From Clostridia bacterium (GTDB lineage Bacteria > Bacillota > Clostridia > Oscillospirales > UBA644): a DNA stretch of 64,000 nucleotides. The stretch spans positions 1-64,000 of the forward strand of contig WHHJ01000001.1 of NCBI GenBank assembly GCA_014872655.1, in the 5' to 3' direction. This document shows, one piece after another, positions 55,216 to 63,214 of the stretch; position 1 is the stretch's first letter, and each line of letters starts with the position of its first letter. The translations under genes and the position numbers were made by a program. The notes below the pieces were generated by a model. The model searched no databases. It was not told the DNA's origin and saw nothing but the letters and a program-made list of their open reading frames with translations.

Positions 55216-55965
55216 TTAAAATCCTCGTCCGGCTCCTCCGCCGGAGAACCCTCCGCCTCCGCCGGAACTTCCTCCAAAGCCGCCTCCGGAAAATCCGCCG
55301 CCGCTAAAACCTCCAGGGCCCCGCGGGGGACCGAAAAACCAGAATCCTCGGCCTCTTCTCCCAATAAAGAAGATCAAAACAAACAAAACCACCACAACGG
55401 TCATAATAATTTCTCCGGCCGAACCGGTTTCTGAGGTGTCCTGTGCTTGGAAGCCATTTAATTCCTCAATCCCATACTCTTGCATCACAACGGATAAGCA
55501 AGCGTCATACAGGTGAACAATTCCCGAACTGTATTGGCCGGCTTTGAGTTCGTCTAAGGCGTAGGTGTCAATGAATCTGCCGACTTTCCCGTCATTGAGG
55601 CAACCTTCCAGTCCGGTTCCGACCGTTACAAAAATATTTCGCTCTCCATCGCCCAGATATAACACAATCAGCAGTCCGTTATCTTTTTCTTTGTCTCCCA
55701 ATCCCCATGCATTGGCGGTCTGACGCGCGTATTCCGAGATTTCCTGCCCTTGCAGGTCTGTAGTGGTCAGCACGGCAATCTGTGCGCCGCACGCGGATTG
55801 AAGGGCTTGCGAAGTTTGAATAATATGGTCTTTATCTGCTTCGTCTAATACGCCTACCATATCTGAAACATATAATTCACTTGTTGCGGCAGGCGGGGTA
55901 AATCCGCACAGGCAAATCCAGATAAGAATCATAGCCGATACGGTATATGCCAATCCTTTTTTCAT
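55216..55965 (-). CDS. TPM domain protein with glycine-rich tail
   Basis: A 249-residue protein: signal peptide (1-25), TPM domain (about 30-170, VSDMVGVLDEADKDHI and LLIVLYLGDGERNIFV), a membrane helix near 188-205, a short basic cytoplasmic stretch, and a tail of Gly/Phe/Ser repeats. The domain is named after TLP18.3, Psb32 and MOLO-1 and is linked to membrane protein repair or phosphatase-like activity. It is frequently found next to lemA, as here (5-bp gap). Confidence 0.88.
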   Translation of the reverse strand: MKKGLAYTVSAMILIWICLCGFTPPAATSELYVSDMVGVLDEADKDHIIQTSQALQSACGAQIAVLTTTDLQGQEISEYARQTANAWGLGDKEKDNGLLIVLYLGDGERNIFVTVGTGLEGCLNDGKVGRFIDTYALDELKAGQYSSGIVHLYDACLSVVMQEYGIEELNGFQAQDTSETGSAGEIIMTVVVVLFVLIFFIGRRGRGFWFFGPPRGPGGFSGGGFSGGGFGGSSGGGGGFSGGGAGRGF

Positions 55966-55970
55966 AGAAC

Positions 55971-56558
55971 TTAGCTGTTAAATAATTCTCCAGCGTCCGG
56001 AACGGTTTGCGCGCCCTCGTCTGCCTGGAAGTATTCTGCTTTTTCAAAACCAAATATACCTGCAAAAATATTGGCAGGGAAAGTAATGATCGAACTGTTG
56101 TAAGTTTGCGCTTTTTCATTATAGTCTTTCCGAGAAGCGGTAATTCTGTTTTCGGTTCCGGCCAGTTCGTCCTGCAACTGAATAAAATTCTGATTGGATT
56201 TTAAGTCCGGATAATTTTCTACCACAACAAGCAGTCTGGATAGCGCAGAAGACAATTCTTCATCGGCCTGCAATTTGTCTGCGGTAGAGTCGGCTCCGGT
56301 CATTTTTGCGCGAGCCTCGGTAACGGCGTCGATGACTTCCGTTTCATGTTCCATATAAACTTTTACCGTACTGATTAAATTGGGGATTAAATCTGCACGG
56401 CGCTGTAATTGCGTTTGGATATCGGCTTCTGCCGCGGATACTGCTTCGCGTTTTTGTGCCAATCCATTATAGGTTCCGACGGCTGCAATAATGGCGATCA
56501 CTAATAATGCTGCGATAACAATTAAAACAATCCAGCCGGCTGATAATTTCTTTTTCAT
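55971..56558 (-). CDS. lemA: LemA family protein
   Basis: A 195-residue protein with one N-terminal membrane helix (about 10-29) and a helical-bundle domain with the family block RRADLIPNLISTVKVYMEHE, NYPDLKSNQNFIQLQDELAG and a C-terminal FEKAEYFQ. The function is unclear. First gene of a five-gene operon with TPM, membrane, thioesterase and lipoprotein genes. CGGAGG lies before the ATG. Confidence 0.92.
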   Translation of the reverse strand: MKKKLSAGWIVLIVIAALLVIAIIAAVGTYNGLAQKREAVSAAEADIQTQLQRRADLIPNLISTVKVYMEHETEVIDAVTEARAKMTGADSTADKLQADEELSSALSRLLVVVENYPDLKSNQNFIQLQDELAGTENRITASRKDYNEKAQTYNSSIITFPANIFAGIFGFEKAEYFQADEGAQTVPDAGELFNS

Positions 56559-56583
56559 AATAATCCTCCGATATTTTTTCTAT

Positions 56584-56612
56584 ATTATACTATATCTGTC
56601 GAATGAAGTCAA
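56584..56612 (-). promoter_or_regulatory. Sigma-A promoter of the lemA operon
   Basis: On the minus strand TTGACT (56612-56607), a 17-bp spacer and TATAAT (56589-56584), about 30 bp before the lemA start. Confidence 0.85.
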
Positions 56613-56616
56613 TACA

Positions 56617-57630
56617 TTACAAAAAAGGCAATAAATGTCTTTTTGCAAAGTTGCGGGTAAATGATTCTGTGGCCAGTATGGCATTTTCTGTGGGCGGGGT
56701 CAGATGATAAATGCCCAGGTCGTCTTTGCCGGTTTTGTGGGCGAATCCGCTTTGTAAAATTCGGGTTCGAACAACCGGATGGGATTTTACTTGATATAGA
56801 TCTGCAATAAGTTGTCGTTTTGCATTCGTCGGGACTATCCCGATTCGGCTAACCGCTCGTATTGGTTCTATAAAAAAAATGCTGTCTGCATTTGGAAAAA
56901 TAGCATATCCATGCTTGCCGGTTTTGATGACAGAAAAACGAGTGGTTGGCTGTGCGGCAAATTCTGTAATGCAAAAGCTTTTTCTGAAGAGTTCGTCAGA
57001 TGTGTTTTGAGCGGTGCAGTTCACGATGATTTGTGCTCTAACCTTTTTTCCGTCTTCGGTTACGGCGGTGTGCTCGTTGATGGGTTGCATAGAGGTTCCT
57101 TCATGTAGCAATACGCCTTGAACCGACAAATATTCCGCCAAATCCGAGCAAAAGGGGACGGCAGGCAGGACGGCGGCTCCATTTTTTCGAAGAATGCCGT
57201 TGGTTCGTAATTCTTTGTGCGACGGAACCAATGCATTTTTTAAGATGGTACATCCGGGTTGGGGATGATCGGAGTCCGGAAGATTTTTTAAAGCAATCAG
57301 CTGCAGTAACGGGATTGGGGTAAGGGGCGTATGATGTCCGATCTGTTTTTGCAGATGGATGATTTCAGAAAAACTTTTTTGTTGTTCTGTCATAGAATCT
57401 GCATCAGGGCCGTCATATTTGGCCATAAATCCGCTCAGGTAGCGCGTCTTGCCGGAAGCAATAATGTTTTTTTCGGCCAGCAGCGTTTCAATTTTGTTTT
57501 TATTGAGTATATATGCCAGCAATAGTCCGCATAGACCTCCTCCGATAATCAGAACTTGCGTGGACGTGTTTTGACGGAGTGGCTGGAACGTCATGCGTGT
57601 ATCTTTTCCGGAGAAAAAATCAAATTTCAT
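56617..57630 (-). CDS. FAD-dependent oxidoreductase (DAO family)
   Basis: A 337-residue flavoprotein with the dinucleotide motif VLIIGGGLCGLLLAYILN near residues 26-43 and a second conserved region AQIIVNCTAQNT near the middle, as in the D-amino acid oxidase/glycine oxidase fold. It lacks the C-terminal Rieske domain seen in some relatives. Substrate unknown. ATG 57630 has GAGGTGA 6 bp upstream, which favours it over TTG 57633. Single gene, divergent from the lipoprotein gene at 57728. Confidence 0.8.
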   Translation of the reverse strand: MKFDFFSGKDTRMTFQPLRQNTSTQVLIIGGGLCGLLLAYILNKNKIETLLAEKNIIASGKTRYLSGFMAKYDGPDADSMTEQQKSFSEIIHLQKQIGHHTPLTPIPLLQLIALKNLPDSDHPQPGCTILKNALVPSHKELRTNGILRKNGAAVLPAVPFCSDLAEYLSVQGVLLHEGTSMQPINEHTAVTEDGKKVRAQIIVNCTAQNTSDELFRKSFCITEFAAQPTTRFSVIKTGKHGYAIFPNADSIFFIEPIRAVSRIGIVPTNAKRQLIADLYQVKSHPVVRTRILQSGFAHKTGKDDLGIYHLTPPTENAILATESFTRNFAKRHLLPFL

Positions 57631-57678
57631 CAAAAGTCACCTCACTTGCATTTTTGCCGGATTATTCCCATTTTATGC

Positions 57679-57707
57679 TTGACAATCCTGGAATGAAATG
57701 GTATGAT
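57679..57707 (+). promoter_or_regulatory. Sigma-A promoter of the lipoprotein/VanZ/ABC gene run
   Basis: TTGACA (57679-57684), a 17-bp spacer and TATGAT (57702-57707), 20 bp before the lipoprotein start. Confidence 0.8.
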
Positions 57708-57727
57708 TATCGGAGAGGTGTTTTTGG

Positions 57728-58249
57728 ATGCGAAAAGGGTTTATGGCGGGCTTTTCCGTCTTTTTATGTTTGATTCTTTGTGCCTGTTCGTCTTCTCAGC
57801 GGGAGTACGGATATTTGCCGGTATACGATGAAAATGTTGAGTCTTCTGTTTTGACGTTGCAGCAGGGCCAGAATATATCTTTTACGGTACAGATTGACCG
57901 GGAATGGTGTGGGCTGCAAATAGCGACGCCTGTTTCAACCGAAACGCCGCAAACGATGAATATTTCGGTTTACCGATATGCTTCGGATTATGCGTCTACC
58001 GTTGCATCGTCAGAGCGTTTGGTCGGACAGCAGTTGACCTGTTCCTTGCCGGACTCACAGCAGACTTTGTATTTTGACCGCATGGAAAGCGGAACGTATC
58101 TGATTATGATAGAAGCTACGTCTGAAACGGCAGAATTGCGAGGATATGCGGCAGGCGGATCGGTTTCGGGCTTTCAGTTTTTACGAGACGGCGTTGTGCA
58201 GGAGAGCGGAAGTGTCGGTATTTGTTTGATTTATGAAATAACAGATTGA
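57728..58249 (+). CDS. Small lipoprotein of unknown function
   Basis: A 173-residue lipoprotein: signal peptide with lipobox LCAC (Cys20) and a beta-rich mature part (QGQNISFTVQIDREWCGLQI, YFDRMESGTYLIMIEA) that resembles a small beta-sandwich. I recognise no family. GGAGAGG precedes the ATG. It is followed 40 bp later by a VanZ-like gene and may belong with the ABC transporter further on. Confidence 0.72.
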   Translation: MRKGFMAGFSVFLCLILCACSSSQREYGYLPVYDENVESSVLTLQQGQNISFTVQIDREWCGLQIATPVSTETPQTMNISVYRYASDYASTVASSERLVGQQLTCSLPDSQQTLYFDRMESGTYLIMIEATSETAELRGYAAGGSVSGFQFLRDGVVQESGSVGICLIYEITD

Positions 58250-58289
58250 CCTTATGTTTGAATGAAAAGAATAGAATAAAGAGGTTTTC

Positions 58290-58886
58290 ATGCAAATAGT
58301 AGCAAATATTTTTTTATCCATGTTGCCTTATCTTGCGATGGCTATCCCGCTTATAGCCTTAGTGCGTTCGATGATTCTGCGACAGTTTGGGATTCGGGGA
58401 ATTCACACCACGGTTGTGCGGGAAGTTTTGGTTTGGATTTTTGTTTTATATATTGTAGGAATTGCTTCGCAGACGATATTGCCGGAGGTGGCACTTTCTT
58501 CAGAAGGTATTAGTCTTTCCGGCTATGGATATCGTTCGGTCAATTTTGAGTTGTTCCGAATCTTGCAACTTGTAAAATTTGGTGGGGACTATGCATTGAT
58601 TCGGTATTTTTTGTGTAATATCTTGATGATGGCTCCGATTAGTTTCTTTTCGGACTTGTTATACCATGACGCAAAATGGTATCGCGGAATTCTGATTGGG
58701 TTCTGCAGTTCTGTTTTTATTGAATGGATTCAGTTATTTGTCGGACGCTGTTTTGATGTGGACGACATGATGATGAATACTTTCGGGGCAGTGATCGGGG
58801 CGCTGTTGTATTTATTGATTGCGCATGCGTTCCCGGCGGCTGTGAAAAAATGCAGAGTATCATATGAAATCAGAGGAGAGGAATAA
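58290..58886 (+). CDS. VanZ family membrane protein
   Basis: A 198-residue protein with about five hydrophobic helices and the VanZ core: NFELFRIL, a helix with NILMMAPISFFSDLLY, and the SSVFIEWIQLFVGRCFDVDDMMMNT block. VanZ of enterococci gives low-level teicoplanin resistance; most relatives are of unknown function. It ends 6 bp before the ABC transporter gene. Confidence 0.88.
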   Translation: MQIVANIFLSMLPYLAMAIPLIALVRSMILRQFGIRGIHTTVVREVLVWIFVLYIVGIASQTILPEVALSSEGISLSGYGYRSVNFELFRILQLVKFGGDYALIRYFLCNILMMAPISFFSDLLYHDAKWYRGILIGFCSSVFIEWIQLFVGRCFDVDDMMMNTFGAVIGALLYLLIAHAFPAAVKKCRVSYEIRGEE

Positions 58887-58892
58887 ATTTTT

Positions 58893-61559
58893 ATGTTGGT
58901 ATTAAAGGACATCTTTAAGGAGTATCGATCGGAAAATTCGGTGGTTCCGGCCTTGCAGGGAATCAGTCTGTCATTTCGGAAGAATGAATTTGTCTGTATT
59001 TTAGGGCAGTCTGGCTGCGGGAAGACGACGTTATTAAATATTATCGGCGGTCTGGATCGGTATACGACGGGGGATTTGGTGATCAACGGCCGCTCTACCA
59101 AGTTTTTCCGTGACCGGGATTGGGACGCATATCGGAACCATTCGGTCGGATTTGTTTTTCAGAGCTATAACCTGATTCCGCATCAGTCTGTTTTGGCGAA
59201 TGTTGAACTGGCTTTGACGTTGTCGGGCGTATCTCGTTCAGAACGGCGGAAGCGTGCTGTAGAAGCATTAAAGAGTGTCGGTCTGGAAGACCAGATACAA
59301 AAAAAGCCTAATCAGCTTTCTGGCGGACAGATGCAGCGTGTCGCGATTGCTCGCGCGTTAGTCAATAATCCGGATATTTTATTAGCGGACGAACCTACCG
59401 GCGCTTTAGACTCGGCAACCAGCGTACAGGTGATGGAGATTTTAAAAGAAGTGGCAAAACAGCGGTTGGTGATTATGGTAACCCATAATCCGGAACTTGC
59501 CGAAAAATACGCCACTCGAATCATTCGTTTGCTGGATGGAAAAGTAACATCGGATTCTGCCCCGATGACAGAAGAAGAGGCTCCGGCTGCTGCCTCGACG
59601 CAAAAGAAAAAGCAAAAAGCGCCGAAGAAAAAGTTGCCGTCAATGTCTTTCTTTACAGCGCTGTCACTGAGTTTAAATAATTTAAGAACCAAAAAAGGAC
59701 GGACGTTGATGACGGCTTTTGCCGGCAGCATTGGTATCATCGGGATTGCGCTGATTTTGTCGCTTTCATCCGGCTTGCAGAATTATATCAACAAAACCGA
59801 GCAAAGCACGCTGTCCAGTTATCCGATTATGTTGGAAGATACGTCTGTGGATATGGCCGGCATGATGTCCTCGATGATGCAGATGAATACGCAGACTCAG
59901 ACGGAGCGCGATGAAAATCGTATCTATCCCAATGATGTGTTGACGCGGATGACCGATGTGATGTTTGCCGACACTAAAGAAAATGATTTAAAAAAGTTTA
60001 AGGAATATATTGAGCAAAATCAGGACCTGTTCGACACCTACTCCAGCGACATTCAGTATGGATATGATACGCCGCTGAATATCTATAAAGCCGACACGTC
60101 AGACGGCGCGTATCAGGTTAATCCCAGCACAGTCTTTGAAAAGCTGGGACTAAACACCTCCATGTCTACCGGCGAGAATGAAGCGATGGATTCGGTGTCC
60201 GGAGCTATGACCTCTTATCAAAATACGGACGTGTGGACGGAACTGATCCAAAATCAGGCCATTTTAGAAAATGATTATGAGGTGATTGCCGGAAGAATGC
60301 CTCAACAATATAATGAGGTCGTTGTGATCGTCAATCAGGACAACGAGATCAGCGATTATACGTTGTATTCGTTGGGCTTGCTGGATCCGGAAAATTTGAC
60401 GCAAGACACGCAGAATCAGTCAGAATCACAGTCGACTCAGCCCGAGTCTTATTCTTATGACGACTTTTTGAATTTAAAGTTTAAATTGTTGCTGCCCCCG
60501 GATTTTTATGAGCAGCAGCCGGACGGAACCTGGGTGGATAAACGGGAAGACGAGATGTATTTAGTCAACCGGATCAATCAGGCCGAAGAGTTGTCTGTAG
60601 TAGGAATTTTGCGTCAGACCTCGGATTCCGGACTGGATAACCAAACCGGCTATATCGGGTATTTGCCTCAGTTGACGACGTATGTGATTGAAAAAGTAAA
60701 CAACAGTCCGATCGTTTTGCAACAGATGCAGAACCCGGAAACAGACGTGTTTACGGGGTTGCAATTCCCGGATCCGGATCAGCCTCAAACGTATACCATG
60801 CAGGATGTTCAAGACTATATGGCAACCCAGCCGGAAACGATGCAGATACAGTTCCAGGCTTGGATCGACCAAATGCGAGCAGCAGGGATGTCGGAAGAAA
60901 AAATCGTTGAATTATTTGCAGAATCCGTGTTTGAGAAAGTGTCGGAGTCTACCTACGAAAACAACTTGAAAAGTTTAGGGGTTTCGGATTTAGACGATCC
61001 GTCTTCGATTCGTATTTATCCGATTGATTTTGAGTCCAAGGAAGAACTTTCCGCGTTGATTGACAAGTATAATGAAGGCAAGTCGGAAGCGGAACAGATC
61101 ACGTATACGGATTATATCGGGCTGATGATGTCTTCGATTACAACGATCATCAATTCGGTCAGTTATGTGCTGATTGCGTTTGTGGCTATTTCGCTGGTTG
61201 TATCTTCGATTATGATTGGGATTATTACCTATATTTCTGTTTTGGAACGAACCAAAGAAATTGGAATCCTGCGCGCGGTGGGAGCATCGAAGCGAGACGT
61301 TTCGCGTGTGTTTAACGCTGAAACGCTGGCGGTCGGATTTTCTGCCGGTTTGTTGGGCATTATCGTAACGTTACTGTTGAATATCCCTTTGAATTTGGTG
61401 ATTGAATCTTTATCCGGAATTTCCGGCGTGGCCGCACTGCCTTGGCAAGGCGCGGTGATATTGATTGTGATCAGTATGCTTTTGACGTTCATTGCCGGAT
61501 TGATTCCTTCTCGAGTGGCTTCCAACAAGGATCCTGTTGTGGCGCTGCGGACGGAGTAG
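58893..61559 (+). CDS. Fused ABC transporter: MacB-like ATPase and FtsX-type permease
   Basis: An 888-residue protein combining an ATPase (about 1-225: Walker A GQSGCGKTT, signature LSGGQMQR, Walker B ILLADEPTGAL), a basic linker, a first membrane helix (about 268-290), a large extracytoplasmic domain of about 450 residues, and three C-terminal helices with the FtsX-type loop RTKEIGILRAVGASKRDV. Such proteins export or sense antimicrobial peptides or lipoproteins or act in envelope stress. The upstream lipoprotein may be an accessory, which is inference. GGAGAGG lies before the ATG. Confidence 0.9.
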   Translation: MLVLKDIFKEYRSENSVVPALQGISLSFRKNEFVCILGQSGCGKTTLLNIIGGLDRYTTGDLVINGRSTKFFRDRDWDAYRNHSVGFVFQSYNLIPHQSVLANVELALTLSGVSRSERRKRAVEALKSVGLEDQIQKKPNQLSGGQMQRVAIARALVNNPDILLADEPTGALDSATSVQVMEILKEVAKQRLVIMVTHNPELAEKYATRIIRLLDGKVTSDSAPMTEEEAPAAASTQKKKQKAPKKKLPSMSFFTALSLSLNNLRTKKGRTLMTAFAGSIGIIGIALILSLSSGLQNYINKTEQSTLSSYPIMLEDTSVDMAGMMSSMMQMNTQTQTERDENRIYPNDVLTRMTDVMFADTKENDLKKFKEYIEQNQDLFDTYSSDIQYGYDTPLNIYKADTSDGAYQVNPSTVFEKLGLNTSMSTGENEAMDSVSGAMTSYQNTDVWTELIQNQAILENDYEVIAGRMPQQYNEVVVIVNQDNEISDYTLYSLGLLDPENLTQDTQNQSESQSTQPESYSYDDFLNLKFKLLLPPDFYEQQPDGTWVDKREDEMYLVNRINQAEELSVVGILRQTSDSGLDNQTGYIGYLPQLTTYVIEKVNNSPIVLQQMQNPETDVFTGLQFPDPDQPQTYTMQDVQDYMATQPETMQIQFQAWIDQMRAAGMSEEKIVELFAESVFEKVSESTYENNLKSLGVSDLDDPSSIRIYPIDFESKEELSALIDKYNEGKSEAEQITYTDYIGLMMSSITTIINSVSYVLIAFVAISLVVSSIMIGIITYISVLERTKEIGILRAVGASKRDVSRVFNAETLAVGFSAGLLGIIVTLLLNIPLNLVIESLSGISGVAALPWQGAVILIVISMLLTFIAGLIPSRVASNKDPVVALRTE

Positions 61560-61627
61560 GATTTTTGGGGATAAGAACAGCGAACAATCCGATAGATGAA
61601 AAATCAAAGCTGCAACGTTTAAAAAAG

Positions 61628-61674
61628 AAAGCGGGTACAGCCTATGCATAATGCATGGGTCTGTGCCCGCTTTT
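61628..61674 (+). terminator. Terminator of the ABC transporter gene
   Basis: AAAGCGGGTACAG and CTGTGCCCGCTTT form a 13-pair stem with one wobble and an inner ATGCAT/ATGCAT extension, followed by TTATT. Confidence 0.88.
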
Positions 61675-61676
61675 AT

Positions 61677-61888
61677 TACAATGCGTAACTGTTTTTTTGT
61701 AAAAAGTGTTAAGGATTTTATTAAAACAAAATGTCCGTTGATGGGTTCAAAAATGTTCCGGAGTAATCTCAAAGCCAGAGAGGGGCAGTCATGGCATCGT
61801 TTTGTTTTAGTACGGCTTTCAGCAGGATCCCCCGAAAGGTTTGTGGGGTGTTATCCCAAAATATGATCAATCCGTACGAATTAAGTGA
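61677..61888. other. Intergenic stretch with no recognised gene
   Basis: Between the ABC terminator and the converging lipoprotein gene I find no convincing coding frame or promoter. A CCCCC/GGGG mini-hairpin near 61830-61850 may help to end the minus-strand gene. Small open frames here lack ribosome sites. Confidence 0.5.
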
Positions 61889-63118
61889 TTATGGGTTGCT
61901 GATGGTATATAAAACAGCTTCTGCCGGCTCTATGGTAAGAGAGAGCGTGCTGGTTTGCTGTGTTTGTCCCGTATCAAAATCTGTGGCTTTTACGGATTGC
62001 GGAAACGTGATGCTTCCGGTTGTAGGCTGCGTGTCGTTGACTTGCAGGTTGACGATAAGCATGTATTGGTTTTTGGCGTCGGTAAACAGTCCGATCAGCA
62101 GCGTCCCGGAAGTATCTACGGTAAAGTCTGCGTCGGCTAAATGATCCAGATAATATACGTTTTCCTGTCTCAGGCCCAGTCCGGTTTGGTAGACGGCTTG
62201 CGAGGTTTTGTTCAGCAAAAAGTTCCCCATGGCTTTGACGCGCATGTTGATGGCGGTTAAGGCATCATAGTTTTCACTTTTTTCTCCGCTTTCGGTGACC
62301 AGTGCGCCGTAACTGGTATAATAACTGAGTCCTTTCACCCCGTAGCACAGGGCGGCATACATCTGTCCTTTTGTCTTTTCCACCGTCATAAATTCGGGCG
62401 TCTTATTTTGCAGATCTCCCACGGCCTGGAAATAAAACCAGAAAGGTTTGGATGTTTCCAAAGATTTTTTTCTTAAGTATCCGAGGTCCTGCCATAAACT
62501 GCTGCCAACCAGTTGTGAATTTTCGTCAGTGTAGGGATAATAATCCATTGACAAAACCGGGGGATCAATGGTTTTAAGATAAGTATCTACATAAATGGGA
62601 TAACGGCCAGAAGCCCAGTCATATTTCCCATAACTGGGATAGATACACGAAAACGCCAATTTTTGCGGCGCCAACTTTTGAAATGCTTGTTTAATTTTTG
62701 CGGTATTTTCGAATTGTTCCATGGTGGGTTCGTCCCAGACATAAAATCCGATATTATATTGATATTTTTGCAGATTTTGTACGGTTTGTTCTGCGATTTG
62801 GTCTGTAAACGGCGGAGCCTGGTCTCCAAACCCACTGTACTGTGTCAGATCCTGCGCTAAGTTGTTTAGTTTGATCTCTTCGCAGACTTGAAGGGAGGTG
62901 TCTAAAGCTTGTCCGGAAAGGAACGTCAATTCTACCAGATTGATGCCGGATTCTTTAGTGAGCGTTAACATCTTGGTGTATTGTTGCTTGTCTGCGCTCC
63001 CGCCTACGGCAAAAAAGGTCGATAAAACAAATTGATCCTGCTTTCTGACAACGCCGCAGGAAGATAGCAGCAAAACAGAAGTCATGGCCAGTGTAATGGT
63101 TTTGAATATCCGTTTCAT
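61889..63118 (-). CDS. Secreted TIM-barrel glycosidase-like lipoprotein
   Basis: A 409-residue lipoprotein: signal peptide with lipobox LSSC (Cys21), a TIM-barrel-type region (about 40-330) with the acidic motif YVWDEPT near 150 and LSMDYYPY near 215, and a beta domain at the C-terminus (about 335-409). The layout is that of a glycoside hydrolase of clan A or a related barrel, but I cannot name the family. AAGGAG lies 7 bp before ATG 63118; the open frame upstream has no ribosome site. It lies next to a GH99-like gene, which supports a role in glycan use. Confidence 0.72.
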   Translation of the reverse strand: MKRIFKTITLAMTSVLLLSSCGVVRKQDQFVLSTFFAVGGSADKQQYTKMLTLTKESGINLVELTFLSGQALDTSLQVCEEIKLNNLAQDLTQYSGFGDQAPPFTDQIAEQTVQNLQKYQYNIGFYVWDEPTMEQFENTAKIKQAFQKLAPQKLAFSCIYPSYGKYDWASGRYPIYVDTYLKTIDPPVLSMDYYPYTDENSQLVGSSLWQDLGYLRKKSLETSKPFWFYFQAVGDLQNKTPEFMTVEKTKGQMYAALCYGVKGLSYYTSYGALVTESGEKSENYDALTAINMRVKAMGNFLLNKTSQAVYQTGLGLRQENVYYLDHLADADFTVDTSGTLLIGLFTDAKNQYMLIVNLQVNDTQPTTGSITFPQSVKATDFDTGQTQQTSTLSLTIEPAEAVLYTISNP

Positions 63119-63177
63119 TTTCAAACTCCTTTCTGTGCAGGGAAGATGAAAAAAATACAACCATTTGTTTTATGCAC

Positions 63178-63213
63178 ACAAAAAGCCGGACCAAGTTATT
63201 GGTCCGGCTCTTT
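63178..63213 (-). terminator. Terminator of the GH99-like gene
   Basis: AGCCGGACCAA and TTGGTCCGGCT form an 11-bp stem followed by T runs on both strands, 2 bp after the stop codon of the minus-strand gene. Confidence 0.9.
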
Positions 63214-63214
63214 T

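Noticed and set aside
55216..55330. Gly-rich stretch in the TPM gene as a low-complexity repeat element
   Set aside because: It is the normal glycine-rich tail of TPM-domain proteins in the correct frame.
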